DNA of 17,120 nt from UBA5499 sp002426275 (GCA_937888735.1 CALASN010000118.1:1-17120), one strand, 5' to 3'. Counted from the first letter of the stretch, positions 5,270 to 12,839 are shown. Made by a program: numbers and translations. The notes: a model not told the origin generated them from the sequence alone.

Positions 5270-7339
5270 ATGGCAGACGCGCTAGTGATTGTGGAATCGC
5301 CGGCCAAGGCGAAAACAATAAGCAAGTTTTTAGGCTCAAAATACAAGGTTGAAGCGTCAATGGGGCACGTTCGCGATTTGCCGCGCAGCCAGTTTGGGGT
5401 GGATTTGGAACACGATTTTGCTCCTAAATATATTAATATCCGCGGCAAGGGAGAAGTGCTGAAAAAGCTGAAAAAAGCGGCCAAGCAAGTGAAACGAGTT
5501 TATTTGGCCACAGACCCGGATCGCGAGGGAGAGGCCATTTCCTGGCACCTTGCGCAGCTGTTGGCCGTTGATCCGGCCACGGATTGCCGGCTGGAATTTC
5601 ATGAGATTACCAAAGACGCGGTGAAAGGTGCGTTGAAGGATCCCCACGCCATAAATTTAAATTTGGTCAATGCCCAGCAAGCCCGCAGGATTTTAGACAG
5701 GATTGTTGGCTATCAACTGAGTCCGCTTTTGTGGCAAAAGGTAAAATCAGGTCTGAGCGCAGGAAGAGTGCAGTCTGTGGCCGTGCGTCTGATTGTGGAG
5801 CGGCAGGAGGAAATCGACGCCTTTCAGCCGGAAGAATACTGGACGATTTTAGTGGGCTTGCGCGGTGCGGAGGGCGGCGAGTTTATGGCGGAGCTCAGCC
5901 AGCGCGCCGGAAAGAAGCTGAAAATCCAGACTCAAGAGCAAGCTGCGGAAATCGTAGCCGCCCTTGAGCGCGAGCAGTATTATGTGCAGTCCGTGATCAA
6001 AAAACAAAAGCAACGCAAGCCCCTCGCGCCTTTTACTACCAGCACCTTGCAGCAAGAAGCCTTCCGCAGGCTGAAGATGAGCGCTAAAAGCACCATGAGC
6101 AATGCTCAGCAGCTTTACGAGGGCTTAGATATTGGCAAAGCCGGAACTGTCGGCTTGATTACTTATATGCGCACAGACTCCGTGCGCGTTTCAGCTTTAG
6201 CTCAAAATGAAGCCAGGGAGATGATCGCCGGGCGTTTTGGTGAAGCGTACCTGCCGGAGAAGCCGCCTGTTTATCGGACAAAGGCGCAGGCCCAGGACGC
6301 GCATGAAGCCGTCAGGCCCACAAATCCCGCCTGGGATCCGCAAACGCTGCTGCCGTATCTAAAGCGGGATCAATATAGGCTTTATAAGCTGATCTGGGAG
6401 CGCTTCACAGCCAGCCAAATGAACCCGGCCCTTTATGATACCATCTCAGTGCTGGTGGCAGCAGGCCAGTGGGGTTTGAAAGCCAGCGGCTCTAAGCTGA
6501 GATTTCCCGGGTTCCTGAAGGTTTATCCTCTGGCGGAGGAAGATAACTCCCAAGGCGAGCTTCCGTCCCTGAAGGAAGGGGAAGAGCTGGAACGCGGCCA
6601 GATAAAGCCCAGTCAGCATTTCACGCAGCCGCCCGCTCCTTTTACCGAGGCTTCGCTGATTAAAACATTGGAAGAGATGGGAATTGGCAGGCCTTCCACC
6701 TATGAACCAACCATCCGCACCGTCAGAGATCGGGGCTATGTGGTAAGCGAAAAGCGGCAGCTCCATCCCACTGAATTGGGGAGAGTGGTTGTAAAACTGC
6801 TCAAAGAACATTTTCCCCAGATCGTTGATTATCAATTTACCGCTGATTTGGAAAGCAAATTGGACTCTATAGGCGATGGAACGCAGGATTGGGTTAAGGT
6901 GCTGGCTGATTTTTACGAGCCTTTCAGCCAAACCCTTCAGAGCGCCCAGAACTTGATGGAAAAGGTTCAGGTACAGGACGAAGCCACTGACGAGCCTTGC
7001 CCCAATTGCGGGCGGCTGATGGTGATCAAACAAGGCCGGTACGGGAAATTTTTGGCTTGCCCCGGCTATCCGGAGTGCAAAACAACTAAGCCCCTGCTCA
7101 AGGAGATCGGCGTTTCGTGCCCTAAATGCGGCGGCCAAATCGTGGAGCGGCGCAGCAAGCGCGGAAGGATCTTTTACGGTTGCGCCGAGTATCCCAAATG
7201 TGACTTCATCGCTTGGGACCGCCCCACAGGCAAGCTGTGTCCAATTTGCAATTCGCCCATTGTGATAAAGAGCAGACGCGACGGCCAAGTTGAGGTTTGC
7301 TCCAATAAAGAATGCCGGAAAACTAAGGGAAAAGAATAA
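5270..7339 (+). CDS. topA: DNA topoisomerase I (type IA)
   Basis: Relaxes negatively supercoiled DNA by a single-strand passage through a 5'-phosphotyrosyl link. The 689 residues are standard for Bacillota. The TOPRIM domain opens with ALVIVESPAKAKTI and contains the DPDREGE acidic cluster; the active-site tyrosine lies in TYMRTDS (Tyr299); HEAVRPT and the GIGRPSTY block are present. Three C-terminal four-cysteine zinc ribbons start at Cys577, Cys617 and Cys657, all with complete cysteine sets. The ATG at 5270 follows AGGAGG (5258-5263), which overlaps the end of the smg gene, so the two are one unit. In many Bacillota dprA precedes and trmFO follows; neither is found here. Confidence 0.98.
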   Translation: MADALVIVESPAKAKTISKFLGSKYKVEASMGHVRDLPRSQFGVDLEHDFAPKYINIRGKGEVLKKLKKAAKQVKRVYLATDPDREGEAISWHLAQLLAVDPATDCRLEFHEITKDAVKGALKDPHAINLNLVNAQQARRILDRIVGYQLSPLLWQKVKSGLSAGRVQSVAVRLIVERQEEIDAFQPEEYWTILVGLRGAEGGEFMAELSQRAGKKLKIQTQEQAAEIVAALEREQYYVQSVIKKQKQRKPLAPFTTSTLQQEAFRRLKMSAKSTMSNAQQLYEGLDIGKAGTVGLITYMRTDSVRVSALAQNEAREMIAGRFGEAYLPEKPPVYRTKAQAQDAHEAVRPTNPAWDPQTLLPYLKRDQYRLYKLIWERFTASQMNPALYDTISVLVAAGQWGLKASGSKLRFPGFLKVYPLAEEDNSQGELPSLKEGEELERGQIKPSQHFTQPPAPFTEASLIKTLEEMGIGRPSTYEPTIRTVRDRGYVVSEKRQLHPTELGRVVVKLLKEHFPQIVDYQFTADLESKLDSIGDGTQDWVKVLADFYEPFSQTLQSAQNLMEKVQVQDEATDEPCPNCGRLMVIKQGRYGKFLACPGYPECKTTKPLLKEIGVSCPKCGGQIVERRSKRGRIFYGCAEYPKCDFIAWDRPTGKLCPICNSPIVIKSRRDGQVEVCSNKECRKTKGKE

Positions 7340-7394
7340 GGAGAAAGAAAAAAATTTATTTTCACACTTGATCTTTGGATGTGACAATGATAAA

Positions 7395-8294
7395 ATGTCT
7401 TTAAATAGTTGTCTAGATCAATTTTTACAGTATCTTGAAGGAGAAAGGCGCTATTCTCCCCATACAGTAGCCGCATATAGCCTGGATCTGGCGCAGCTTC
7501 TGCAGTTTGGCGAAGATGCCGGCTATTGGGATTGTGAGGCGCAGTTAGCTCCCGAGTTTTTCTCCAGGCCGCGCTTTCGTCATTGGTTGGCTTCGATGGA
7601 AGGTCTGGAACGAACTTCGATTGCCAGAAAGCTCACGGCGGCGCGCACCTTCTTTCGTTACCTTTGCCGGCAGGGATTTTTGACAACCAATCCCTTGCGA
7701 GGCATGACAACTCCCAAAGTAGGCAGAAGCCTGCCCGAGTATTTAAGCGGAGAGGAAGCGGCAGGGCTTATAGAGGCGCCTTCCAGCGCCACACCCTTAG
7801 GTTTGAGGGATCGGGCGATTTTAGAGCTTCTCTATGGCGCTGGTTTGCGGGTGGGAGAATTGGTGAGCCTGAAATTAGCTGATTTTGAAGCTGAGACGAG
7901 CATGCTGAGAGTGCAGGGTAAAGGAAGAAAAGAAAGAATAGTACCAATTGGCACTTACGCTAAACGCGCAGTGGGAGAATATCTCGAAAGAGCTTACGAC
8001 CGACTGGGCGGCACGGAATGGTTGTTTGTAAATTGCCGCGGGGGAAAGCTTTCCGCCAGAGCCGTGGAGCAGATGGTGCAAAAATATGCCGGGCTTGTTT
8101 TGCCGGGCCGTAAGGTAACTCCTCACACCCTCAGGCACAGTTTTGCCACACATCTGTTGGAAAGAGGGGCGGATCTCCGCTCAGTACAGGAAATGTTAGG
8201 TCATAGCAGTCTTTCCACTACTCAGATTTACACTCATGTCAGAACGGCGAAATTGTTGGCCGTCTATAATAGCGCTCATCCGAGGGCGAAATAA
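7395..8294 (+). CDS. xerC: Tyrosine recombinase XerC
   Basis: Site-specific recombinase that, with XerD, resolves chromosome dimers at dif. From ATG 7395 the product is 299 residues, the normal Xer length, and begins with the typical N-terminal core-binding domain (LDQFLQYLEGERRYSPHTVAAY). The catalytic set is complete: Arg152 in GLRVGEL, the beta-hairpin lysine in GKGRKER, His244 and Arg247 in HTLRHS, His270 in LGHSS, and the nucleophile Tyr279. The open frame reaches back into topA, but upstream codons give an abnormal lysine-rich extension. No good ribosome binding site precedes 7395; the nearest, AAGGAGA, lies more than 45 bases upstream, so the start is the least certain part. Placement between topA and hslV is the standard Bacillota arrangement. 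Confidence 0.93.
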   Translation: MSLNSCLDQFLQYLEGERRYSPHTVAAYSLDLAQLLQFGEDAGYWDCEAQLAPEFFSRPRFRHWLASMEGLERTSIARKLTAARTFFRYLCRQGFLTTNPLRGMTTPKVGRSLPEYLSGEEAAGLIEAPSSATPLGLRDRAILELLYGAGLRVGELVSLKLADFEAETSMLRVQGKGRKERIVPIGTYAKRAVGEYLERAYDRLGGTEWLFVNCRGGKLSARAVEQMVQKYAGLVLPGRKVTPHTLRHSFATHLLERGADLRSVQEMLGHSSLSTTQIYTHVRTAKLLAVYNSAHPRAK

Positions 8295-8351
8295 TCGCCG
8301 ACCGAGCGCGGCGGCAATCGTTACTGAAAACAAAATGGGGGAAGTGAGGAA

Positions 8352-8382
8352 GGGCTTCAGCGCAATTCGCTGCTTCGAGCCC
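8352..8382 (+). promoter_or_regulatory. Hairpin between Shine-Dalgarno-like sequence and hslV start
   Basis: GGGCT (8352-8356) pairs with AGCCC (8378-8382) and CAGCG (8358-8362) with CGCTG (8368-8372), with a bulge between. A Shine-Dalgarno-like GAGGAAG lies immediately upstream (8346-8352) and five Ts then the hslV ATG (8390) immediately downstream. If the hairpin forms, it would bring the purine-rich site to about seven bases from the start. Alternatively the hairpin and T-run act as a weak terminator after xerC. Confidence 0.4.
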
Positions 8383-8389
8383 AATTTTT

Positions 8390-8938
8390 ATGGAGATCAG
8401 ATCAACGACAGTGCTGGCGGTGCACAGAGGCGGACAGCTAGCCATGGCTGCGGACGGTCAAGTTACCATGGGCCAGCAGGTGATCAAGCATCAAGCCCGC
8501 AAAGTAAGGCGCCTGTACCACGACAAGGTTTTAGTCGGTTTTGCGGGAGCCGCGGCCGATGCATTCGCTCTTTGCGATCGGTTTGAAACGTATCTCGAAC
8601 AGCAAGGAGGGAACTTGCTGCGGGCGGCCGTTTCTCTGGCCAGGGAATGGCGCACGGATAAAGCGCTGAGAAGGCTCGAGGCTTTGTTGATCGTGGCGGA
8701 TGCTGACAAAATGCTGCTGCTTTCCGGCACCGGGGATATAATTGAGCCGGATGAAGATATTCTGGCCATAGGTTCAGGCGGTCCCGAGGCTTTGGCTGCG
8801 GCCAGAGCGCTGATGGAAAATACGGATCTATCCGCGGAGCAAATCGCGCAGAAAGCTTTGCAGATCGCCAGCACCATCTGCATTTATACAAATGACAATA
8901 TCACCATAGAAAAGCTTTCAAAAGAGGGGCAGCGATGA
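8390..8938 (+). CDS. hslV: ATP-dependent protease proteolytic subunit HslV (ClpQ/CodW)
   Basis: Proteasome-like threonine peptidase that forms a dodecamer capped by HslU. The 182 residues show STTVLAV near the start, with Thr6 aligning to the catalytic N-terminal threonine; five residues would have to be removed, as also implied for other HslV proteins with short leader peptides. The ADGQVTMG, KVRRLYHDKVLVGFAGAAADAF, LLSGTGDIIEPDEDILAIGSGG and CIYTNDNI blocks are intact. The ATG at 8390 has no ribosome binding site directly before it; the closest purine-rich stretch lies across a hairpin. The gene overlaps hslU by four bases (ATGA), which signals coupled translation and matched stoichiometry. 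Confidence 0.97.
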   Translation: MEIRSTTVLAVHRGGQLAMAADGQVTMGQQVIKHQARKVRRLYHDKVLVGFAGAAADAFALCDRFETYLEQQGGNLLRAAVSLAREWRTDKALRRLEALLIVADADKMLLLSGTGDIIEPDEDILAIGSGGPEALAAARALMENTDLSAEQIAQKALQIASTICIYTNDNITIEKLSKEGQR

Positions 8939-10302
8939 ATTTAACGCCGCGTGAGATAGTTGCCGAGCTTGATAAATACATTGTGGGACAAGAAGGGGCA
9001 AAAAGGGCAGTTGCTATCGCTCTACGCAATCGTCTGCGCAGACGTCTTTTGGCGCAGGAACTGCAAGATGAGATTATTCCCAAAAATATTCTCATGATTG
9101 GTCCCACCGGCGTAGGCAAAACCGAGATTGCCAGGCGCCTGGCGAAATTAGCCAACGCCCCTTTTGTGAAAATTGAGGCCACCAAATTTACCGAGGTGGG
9201 CTATGTGGGGCGGGATGTTGATTCTTTGATTCGCGATCTGGCGGAGACAGCCGTGCGGATGGTGAGAGAAGAGCGGATGAAGCAAGTGAAATGCAAGGCC
9301 GGCGTCGCGGCCGAAGAAAGGCTTTTGGACTTACTGCTTCCCAAGCGGCGCTCTGGCGTTAATTCTTTCAATCTTTTCGCGGGCGGACAAGAGTCTCGGC
9401 AGGAAGAAGAAAGCGACTCTGAGGTTGCTACCCGTCAGCTTCTGGCTCAGCAATTACAGGCGGGAAAGCTTGAAGAGCGCACAGTCGAGGTAGAGGTTGA
9501 AGATACGGCATCGCCCATGCTTGAGGTGTTCTCCGGCGCCGGGATGGAGGAGATGGGAATCAACATGGCCGATTTGTTTGAAGGCATGCTCCCCAAAAAG
9601 AGCCGCAGAAGAAAGGTGACGATCCGGGAGGCGCGAAAGATCATCACCAGCCAGGAAGCGCAGAAACTCATTGATTTGGACAGCGTCAGGGACGAAGCGA
9701 TTCAGCGCGCCGAACAAGAAGGGATCGTCTTCATAGACGAATTGGATAAAGTGGCCGGAGGCACGGGCGGAGCTGGACCGGATGTCTCCAGGGAAGGCGT
9801 GCAGAGAGATATCCTGCCCATTGTGGAAGGCACCACCGTGGTGACGAAGTATGGTCCCGTCCGTACAGAGCATATCCTTTTCATAGCAGCCGGCGCTTTT
9901 CATGTGAGCAAGCCTGCGGATTTGATTCCTGAATTGCAGGGCCGTTTTCCCATTCGGGTAGAGCTGAAAGATCTTTCGCAAAACGATTTTAAGCGGATCC
10001 TCACGCAGCCTCGCAACGCGCTGACAAAACAATATCAGGCATTATTGGAAACTGAAGGTATAAAAGTCGAATTTACAGAAAATGCTATAGAGGAGATCGC
10101 GCGTCTGGCGGAACAGGTAAACCAGCATGCGGAGAACATAGGCGCGCGTAGATTGCATACTCTTTTGGAGAAACTTTTGGAAGACGTTTCGTTCCAGGGC
10201 TCCGAACTGGCCGGGCAGACAATAAAAATTGACCGAGGGTATGTGAAGGAACATCTAGCTGACATAGCCGGCAATCAGGATTTAAGTAGGTTCATTTTAT
10301 AA
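8935..10302 (+). CDS. hslU: HslU ATPase subunit of the HslUV protease (ClpY/CodX)
   Basis: AAA+ unfoldase that feeds substrates into HslV. The 455 residues start with the canonical LTPREIVAELDKYIVGQ segment, then Walker A GPTGVGKT (56-63), the substrate-gripping pore motif GYVG, an acidic intermediate (I) domain of roughly residues 110-240, Walker B VFIDE (Asp268-Glu269), and the C-terminal tail DLSRFIL that docks into HslV and activates it. The ATG at 8935 overlaps the hslV stop by four bases and is preceded by GAGGGGCAG inside hslV. It is followed by a 239-base gap and then codY. Confidence 0.98.
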   Translation: MNLTPREIVAELDKYIVGQEGAKRAVAIALRNRLRRRLLAQELQDEIIPKNILMIGPTGVGKTEIARRLAKLANAPFVKIEATKFTEVGYVGRDVDSLIRDLAETAVRMVREERMKQVKCKAGVAAEERLLDLLLPKRRSGVNSFNLFAGGQESRQEEESDSEVATRQLLAQQLQAGKLEERTVEVEVEDTASPMLEVFSGAGMEEMGINMADLFEGMLPKKSRRRKVTIREARKIITSQEAQKLIDLDSVRDEAIQRAEQEGIVFIDELDKVAGGTGGAGPDVSREGVQRDILPIVEGTTVVTKYGPVRTEHILFIAAGAFHVSKPADLIPELQGRFPIRVELKDLSQNDFKRILTQPRNALTKQYQALLETEGIKVEFTENAIEEIARLAEQVNQHAENIGARRLHTLLEKLLEDVSFQGSELAGQTIKIDRGYVKEHLADIAGNQDLSRFIL

Positions 10303-10306
10303 AGGA

Positions 10307-10338
10307 GGCAGGGCAAGGAGGTGAACGGGCGCCCTGTC
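10307..10338 (+). promoter_or_regulatory. Hairpin holding a ribosome binding site and GTG in its loop
   Basis: GGCAGGGC (10307-10314) pairs with GCCCTGTC (10331-10338), eight pairs with one G-U. The 16-base loop contains AAGGAG directly followed by GTG (10321). A second Shine-Dalgarno-like AAAGGAGG lies just upstream at the hslU stop codon. It resembles a leader element, but I recognise no riboswitch or known family. Confidence 0.4.
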
Positions 10339-10503
10339 TCGGGTGGACAAGCCAATTTACTTGTGGGAAAGCTGCTATCCTCTTATTTTTGCGTAAGAAA
10401 ACAATTGCAGAAAGTGAGAGAACATATAGTCAATGGGCAGGCAAACCCTAAAAACAAACAAGTCCGTAGTTGGCGGATTGCGGAAGAGTTTAGAGTTATG
10501 TGA
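10321..10503 (+). CDS. Possible 60-residue basic protein between hslU and codY, doubtful
   Basis: An open frame starting with GTG at 10321 fills most of the gap before codY. The predicted product is basic and includes a plausible helical stretch (YFCVRKQLQKVREHIV) but matches no family I recognise. The AAGGAG next to its start leaves no spacing, and the better AAAGGAGG (10301-10308) is 12 bases away, so translation is questionable. The remaining 38 bases to codY contain only its ribosome binding site and a six-pair inverted repeat (TCAAAT and ATTTGA, just before AAAGGAGG). The stretch could equally be an untranslated leader of codY. Confidence 0.25.
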   Translation: MNGRPVSGGQANLLVGKLLSSYFCVRKQLQKVREHIVNGQANPKNKQVRSWRIAEEFRVM

Positions 10504-10541
10504 TTATCAAATTATCGGCTAGATTTGAAAGGAGGAAAAAA

Positions 10542-11324
10542 ATGTCATCGCTATTGGATAAAACACGCAGTCTCAATAGGCTGTTGCAGAAGGCGGCCGG
10601 CTACCCCGTTAATTTTAACGAGATGTCGGAAGTGCTCAAGAAGGTTCTGGATTCAAATGTTTATGTTGTAAGCAAAAGAGGGAAGATTCTAGGGTTCAAC
10701 ACAACCGAAGATTTTGAATGCGAAGCCATTGACAAGTTATTGGAAGAAGACGCCACCTTCCCAGAGGAGTTTAACGATCGGCTCTTGCACGTCATTGAAA
10801 CTTCTCCCAACGTACAAGATAAGGGAACCTGCGCTTTCATTACCGGCGAGGACTGCATTTTTGACAAGCAATACGTCACCATAGTGCCTGTGAACGGCGG
10901 AGGGGAAAGGCTGGGAACTTTACTGTTAGTCCGCTTCACAAAACCGTTCGGCGATGAAGACTTAGTCTTGGCGGAATACGGCGCCACAGTGGTGGGTATG
11001 GAGATTTTGCGCTCTAAGAGCGATAAAATCGAAGAGGAAGCCCGCAAGAAAGCGGCAGTGCAGATTGCTCTGGGCACGCTTTCTTTCTCGGAACTGGAGG
11101 CCATCGAACATATTTTTGATGAGCTGAAAGGCGACGAAGGAATGTTGGTGGCCAGCAAAATCGCGGATCGAGTTGGCATCACCCGCTCGGTGATCGTCAA
11201 TGCCTTGCGGAAATTTGAGAGCGCGGGCGTGATTGAATCACGTTCTCTGGGTATGAAGGGAACTTACATCAGAGTGCTCAACGATCGCCTCTTAGAAGAA
11301 CTTGACAAGCTCAAGAAGCGTTAG
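10542..11324 (+). CDS. codY: Global nutrient-responsive repressor CodY
   Basis: DNA-binding regulator of low-GC Gram-positive bacteria that senses GTP and, in many species, branched-chain amino acids, and represses stationary-phase and amino-acid genes. The 260 residues match the family length. The N-terminal GAF-type domain opens with the typical LLDKTRSLNRLLQKAAG, and the C-terminal winged helix-turn-helix covers about 204-232 (ASKIADRVGITRSVIVNALRKFESAGVIESRS) with the following GMKGTYIRVLND. ATG 10542 lies six bases after GAAAGGAGG; a GTG in frame at 10500 is not supported. It follows hslVU as in Bacillus. No clear CodY box was found upstream. The lyxose-isomerase-type gene begins eight bases after its stop. 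Confidence 0.97.
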   Translation: MSSLLDKTRSLNRLLQKAAGYPVNFNEMSEVLKKVLDSNVYVVSKRGKILGFNTTEDFECEAIDKLLEEDATFPEEFNDRLLHVIETSPNVQDKGTCAFITGEDCIFDKQYVTIVPVNGGGERLGTLLLVRFTKPFGDEDLVLAEYGATVVGMEILRSKSDKIEEEARKKAAVQIALGTLSFSELEAIEHIFDELKGDEGMLVASKIADRVGITRSVIVNALRKFESAGVIESRSLGMKGTYIRVLNDRLLEELDKLKKR

Positions 11325-11332
11325 GTGAGATC

Positions 11333-11878
11333 ATGTTAGCTGTCCAACAGATCCAGCAGGCCCGCGCGCGGGCCCTGGACTACTTTCGGCGGGCTGGAAT
11401 TGTCATCACGCCCCTGGAAGAGGAGAGAATCGAAGTAGCTGATTTTGGACTGGGAGATCTGAATCGTACTGGCCTGGAACTGCTCACCTATGTGAATACG
11501 GACAGATACTGCGCCAAAGAGATGGTGCTCTTTCCCGGACAGACCTGTCCGGAGCATCGTCATCCGGCTGGGGGTTCTCAGCCCGGCAAGGAGGAGACTT
11601 TCCGCTGCCGTTGGGGTAAGGTCTATCTGTTTGTGGAAGGCCAGGCCTCTGCGAACGCAGCGGTGGCTCCTCCCAAGGGAGATGAGCGATATTATACGGC
11701 GGCGCGGCAATCGGTGCTGGAGCCGGGAGCTCAGCACACGATTCCGCCAGACACGCTGCATTGGTTTCAGGCAGGCAAAGAAGGCGCCGTGATCTCCGAA
11801 TTTTCCTCGCCAAGTCACGATGAAAGCGATCTGTTTACGGATGAAAGAATCGTGAGGATTCCTGAGGTTGAAAAATGA
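11333..11878 (+). CDS. Cupin of the D-lyxose isomerase family (YdaE-like)
   Basis: Members of this family are metal-dependent cupins; characterised ones interconvert D-lyxose and D-xylulose (also D-mannose and D-fructose). The 181 residues contain the cupin metal set: His75 and His77 in CPEHRHP, Glu88 in GKEETFRC, and His143 in TLHWFQAG. Diagnostic family segments include YVNTDRYCAKEMVLFPGQTCPEHRHP and the C-terminal FTDERIVRIPE. It has no signal peptide. ATG 11333 follows AGGTGA (11323-11328), which overlaps the codY stop. It overlaps nadD by four bases (ATGA), so codY, this gene and nadD look like one transcript. No sugar transporter or kinase lies nearby, so the physiological substrate is open. 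Confidence 0.85.
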   Translation: MLAVQQIQQARARALDYFRRAGIVITPLEEERIEVADFGLGDLNRTGLELLTYVNTDRYCAKEMVLFPGQTCPEHRHPAGGSQPGKEETFRCRWGKVYLFVEGQASANAAVAPPKGDERYYTAARQSVLEPGAQHTIPPDTLHWFQAGKEGAVISEFSSPSHDESDLFTDERIVRIPEVEK

Positions 11879-12507
11879 AACGCTATGGAATCATGGGAGG
11901 AACGTTCGATCCTATTCACTACGGACACTTAGTAGCTGCCGAAGAGGCGAGAGCGGTTTTGGGCCTGGAATCGGTTTTCTTTGTGCCTTCGGGACGTCCG
12001 CCACATAAACGGGAGCGGATCATCACTAAGGCCGAACACCGTTATTTAATGACCGTTTTGGCAACTGCAACCAATCCTGCATTTAAAGTTTCCAGGGTTG
12101 ATATTAATCGGCCAGGATATTCTTATACTGTGGACACCATCGCTTCGTTCAGGGAAAAATTTGGTCCTGATTGTGAACTTTATTTTATCACCGGCGCGGA
12201 CGCTATCCTGGAGATTCTCTCCTGGAAAGATGTGGAAGATTTATTTACTTCCTGCTTTTTGATCGCAGCCACGCGGCCAGGTTATGAGCTTTCTCAGCTT
12301 CGCTCCCAGTTCGGTGATCATTGGCGACTTTACAAAACCAGGATCAAGATTTTGGAGGTGCCTGCTTTAGCCATCTCTTCCAGCGAGATCCGCAGGAGAG
12401 TCGGAGCTGGAGAGCCCATTCGCTATCTTTTACCTGAAGGAGTGGCGTCATATATCTATAAGCACGGACTCTATGGTGCGCATAGGCCTGGTCAGGATTG
12501 CATATAA
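11875..12507 (+). CDS. nadD: Nicotinate-nucleotide adenylyltransferase
   Basis: Joins nicotinate mononucleotide and ATP to deamido-NAD, the step before NAD synthetase. The 210-residue product has the nucleotidyltransferase signature GGTFDPIHYGHL (8-19) with the HxGH motif, the VPSGRPPHKRE loop, ITGADAILEILSWKD, and the SSSEIRRR motif (168-175) that binds the triphosphate. The C-terminal end PEGVASYIYKHGLY is typical. The start overlaps the upstream cupin by four bases. In Bacillus the order nadD-yqeK-rsfS-yqeM is continuous; here an RNA-binding protein gene with its own terminator is inserted after nadD. A TATAAT (12503-12508) overlaps the nadD stop. Confidence 0.97.
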   Translation: MKRYGIMGGTFDPIHYGHLVAAEEARAVLGLESVFFVPSGRPPHKRERIITKAEHRYLMTVLATATNPAFKVSRVDINRPGYSYTVDTIASFREKFGPDCELYFITGADAILEILSWKDVEDLFTSCFLIAATRPGYELSQLRSQFGDHWRLYKTRIKILEVPALAISSSEIRRRVGAGEPIRYLLPEGVASYIYKHGLYGAHRPGQDCI

Positions 12508-12546
12508 TAACACAAAAGGTCGGGTTGAAGAAAGGATGAATCGTAA

Positions 12547-12798
12547 TTGACTAAAACATTATACGTGGGAAATCTGCCGTGGACTACAAAAGAGGAAGAG
12601 CTGGCGGAGACATTTGGCCAGGTGGCAACCGTTCATTCCAGCAGAATCATCACAGACAGAGCGACAGGCAGATCCAGAGGCTTCGGTTTCGTTGAGGTGG
12701 ATGATGCCGATGCACAGAAGGCCATCGACTCCTTAAACGGCGCAGATTTTAACGGCCGCGCTTTGATTGTAAACGAGGCCAAAGAAAGAGAACATTAA
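12547..12798 (+). CDS. Single-RRM RNA-binding protein
   Basis: An 83-residue protein made up of one RNA recognition motif. RNP2 is LYVGNL (5-10) and RNP1 is RGFGFVEV (44-51), with the aromatic residues that stack on RNA bases in place. This is like the small glycine-rich RRM proteins of cyanobacteria and of some Bacillota, without a glycine-rich tail. The start is TTG at 12547, eight bases after AAAGGATG (12531-12538). A perfect TATAAT (12503-12508) lies upstream at the nadD stop, but no matching -35 box is found. A strong terminator follows, so the gene could be expressed on its own. Its RNA targets are unknown. Confidence 0.92.
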   Translation: MTKTLYVGNLPWTTKEEELAETFGQVATVHSSRIITDRATGRSRGFGFVEVDDADAQKAIDSLNGADFNGRALIVNEAKEREH

Positions 12799-12803
12799 GC
12801 TAC

Positions 12804-12828
12804 AGCCCGATTTTCGGGCTCTTTTTTT
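12804..12828 (+). terminator. Intrinsic terminator after the RRM gene
   Basis: AGCCCGA (12804-12810) pairs perfectly with TCGGGCT (12814-12820) around a three-base loop, followed by C and seven Ts (12822-12828). It is the clearest terminator in the window. It lies six bases after the RRM stop and one base before the ribosome binding site of yqeK, so yqeK must rely on read-through or on an unseen promoter. Confidence 0.85.
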
Positions 12829-12839
12829 AGGTGATGAAA

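Noticed and set aside
6446..7387. A 313-codon open frame on the minus strand opposite topA
   Set aside because: It lies wholly within the confident topA gene, has no recognisable domain, and its composition reflects the complement of topA codons.
8484..8891. Two long overlapping minus-strand open frames opposite hslV
   Set aside because: Both are shadows of a strongly conserved gene in other frames, with no ribosome binding site and repetitive serine- or arginine-rich products.
10506..10530. Possible CodY box just before codY
   Set aside because: Compared with the 15-base CodY consensus the best alignment has about nine matches, too few to claim autoregulation.
10500..10541. Earlier GTG start of codY
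   Set aside because: ATG 10542 follows a near-perfect ribosome binding site and gives the canonical CodY N-terminus and length.
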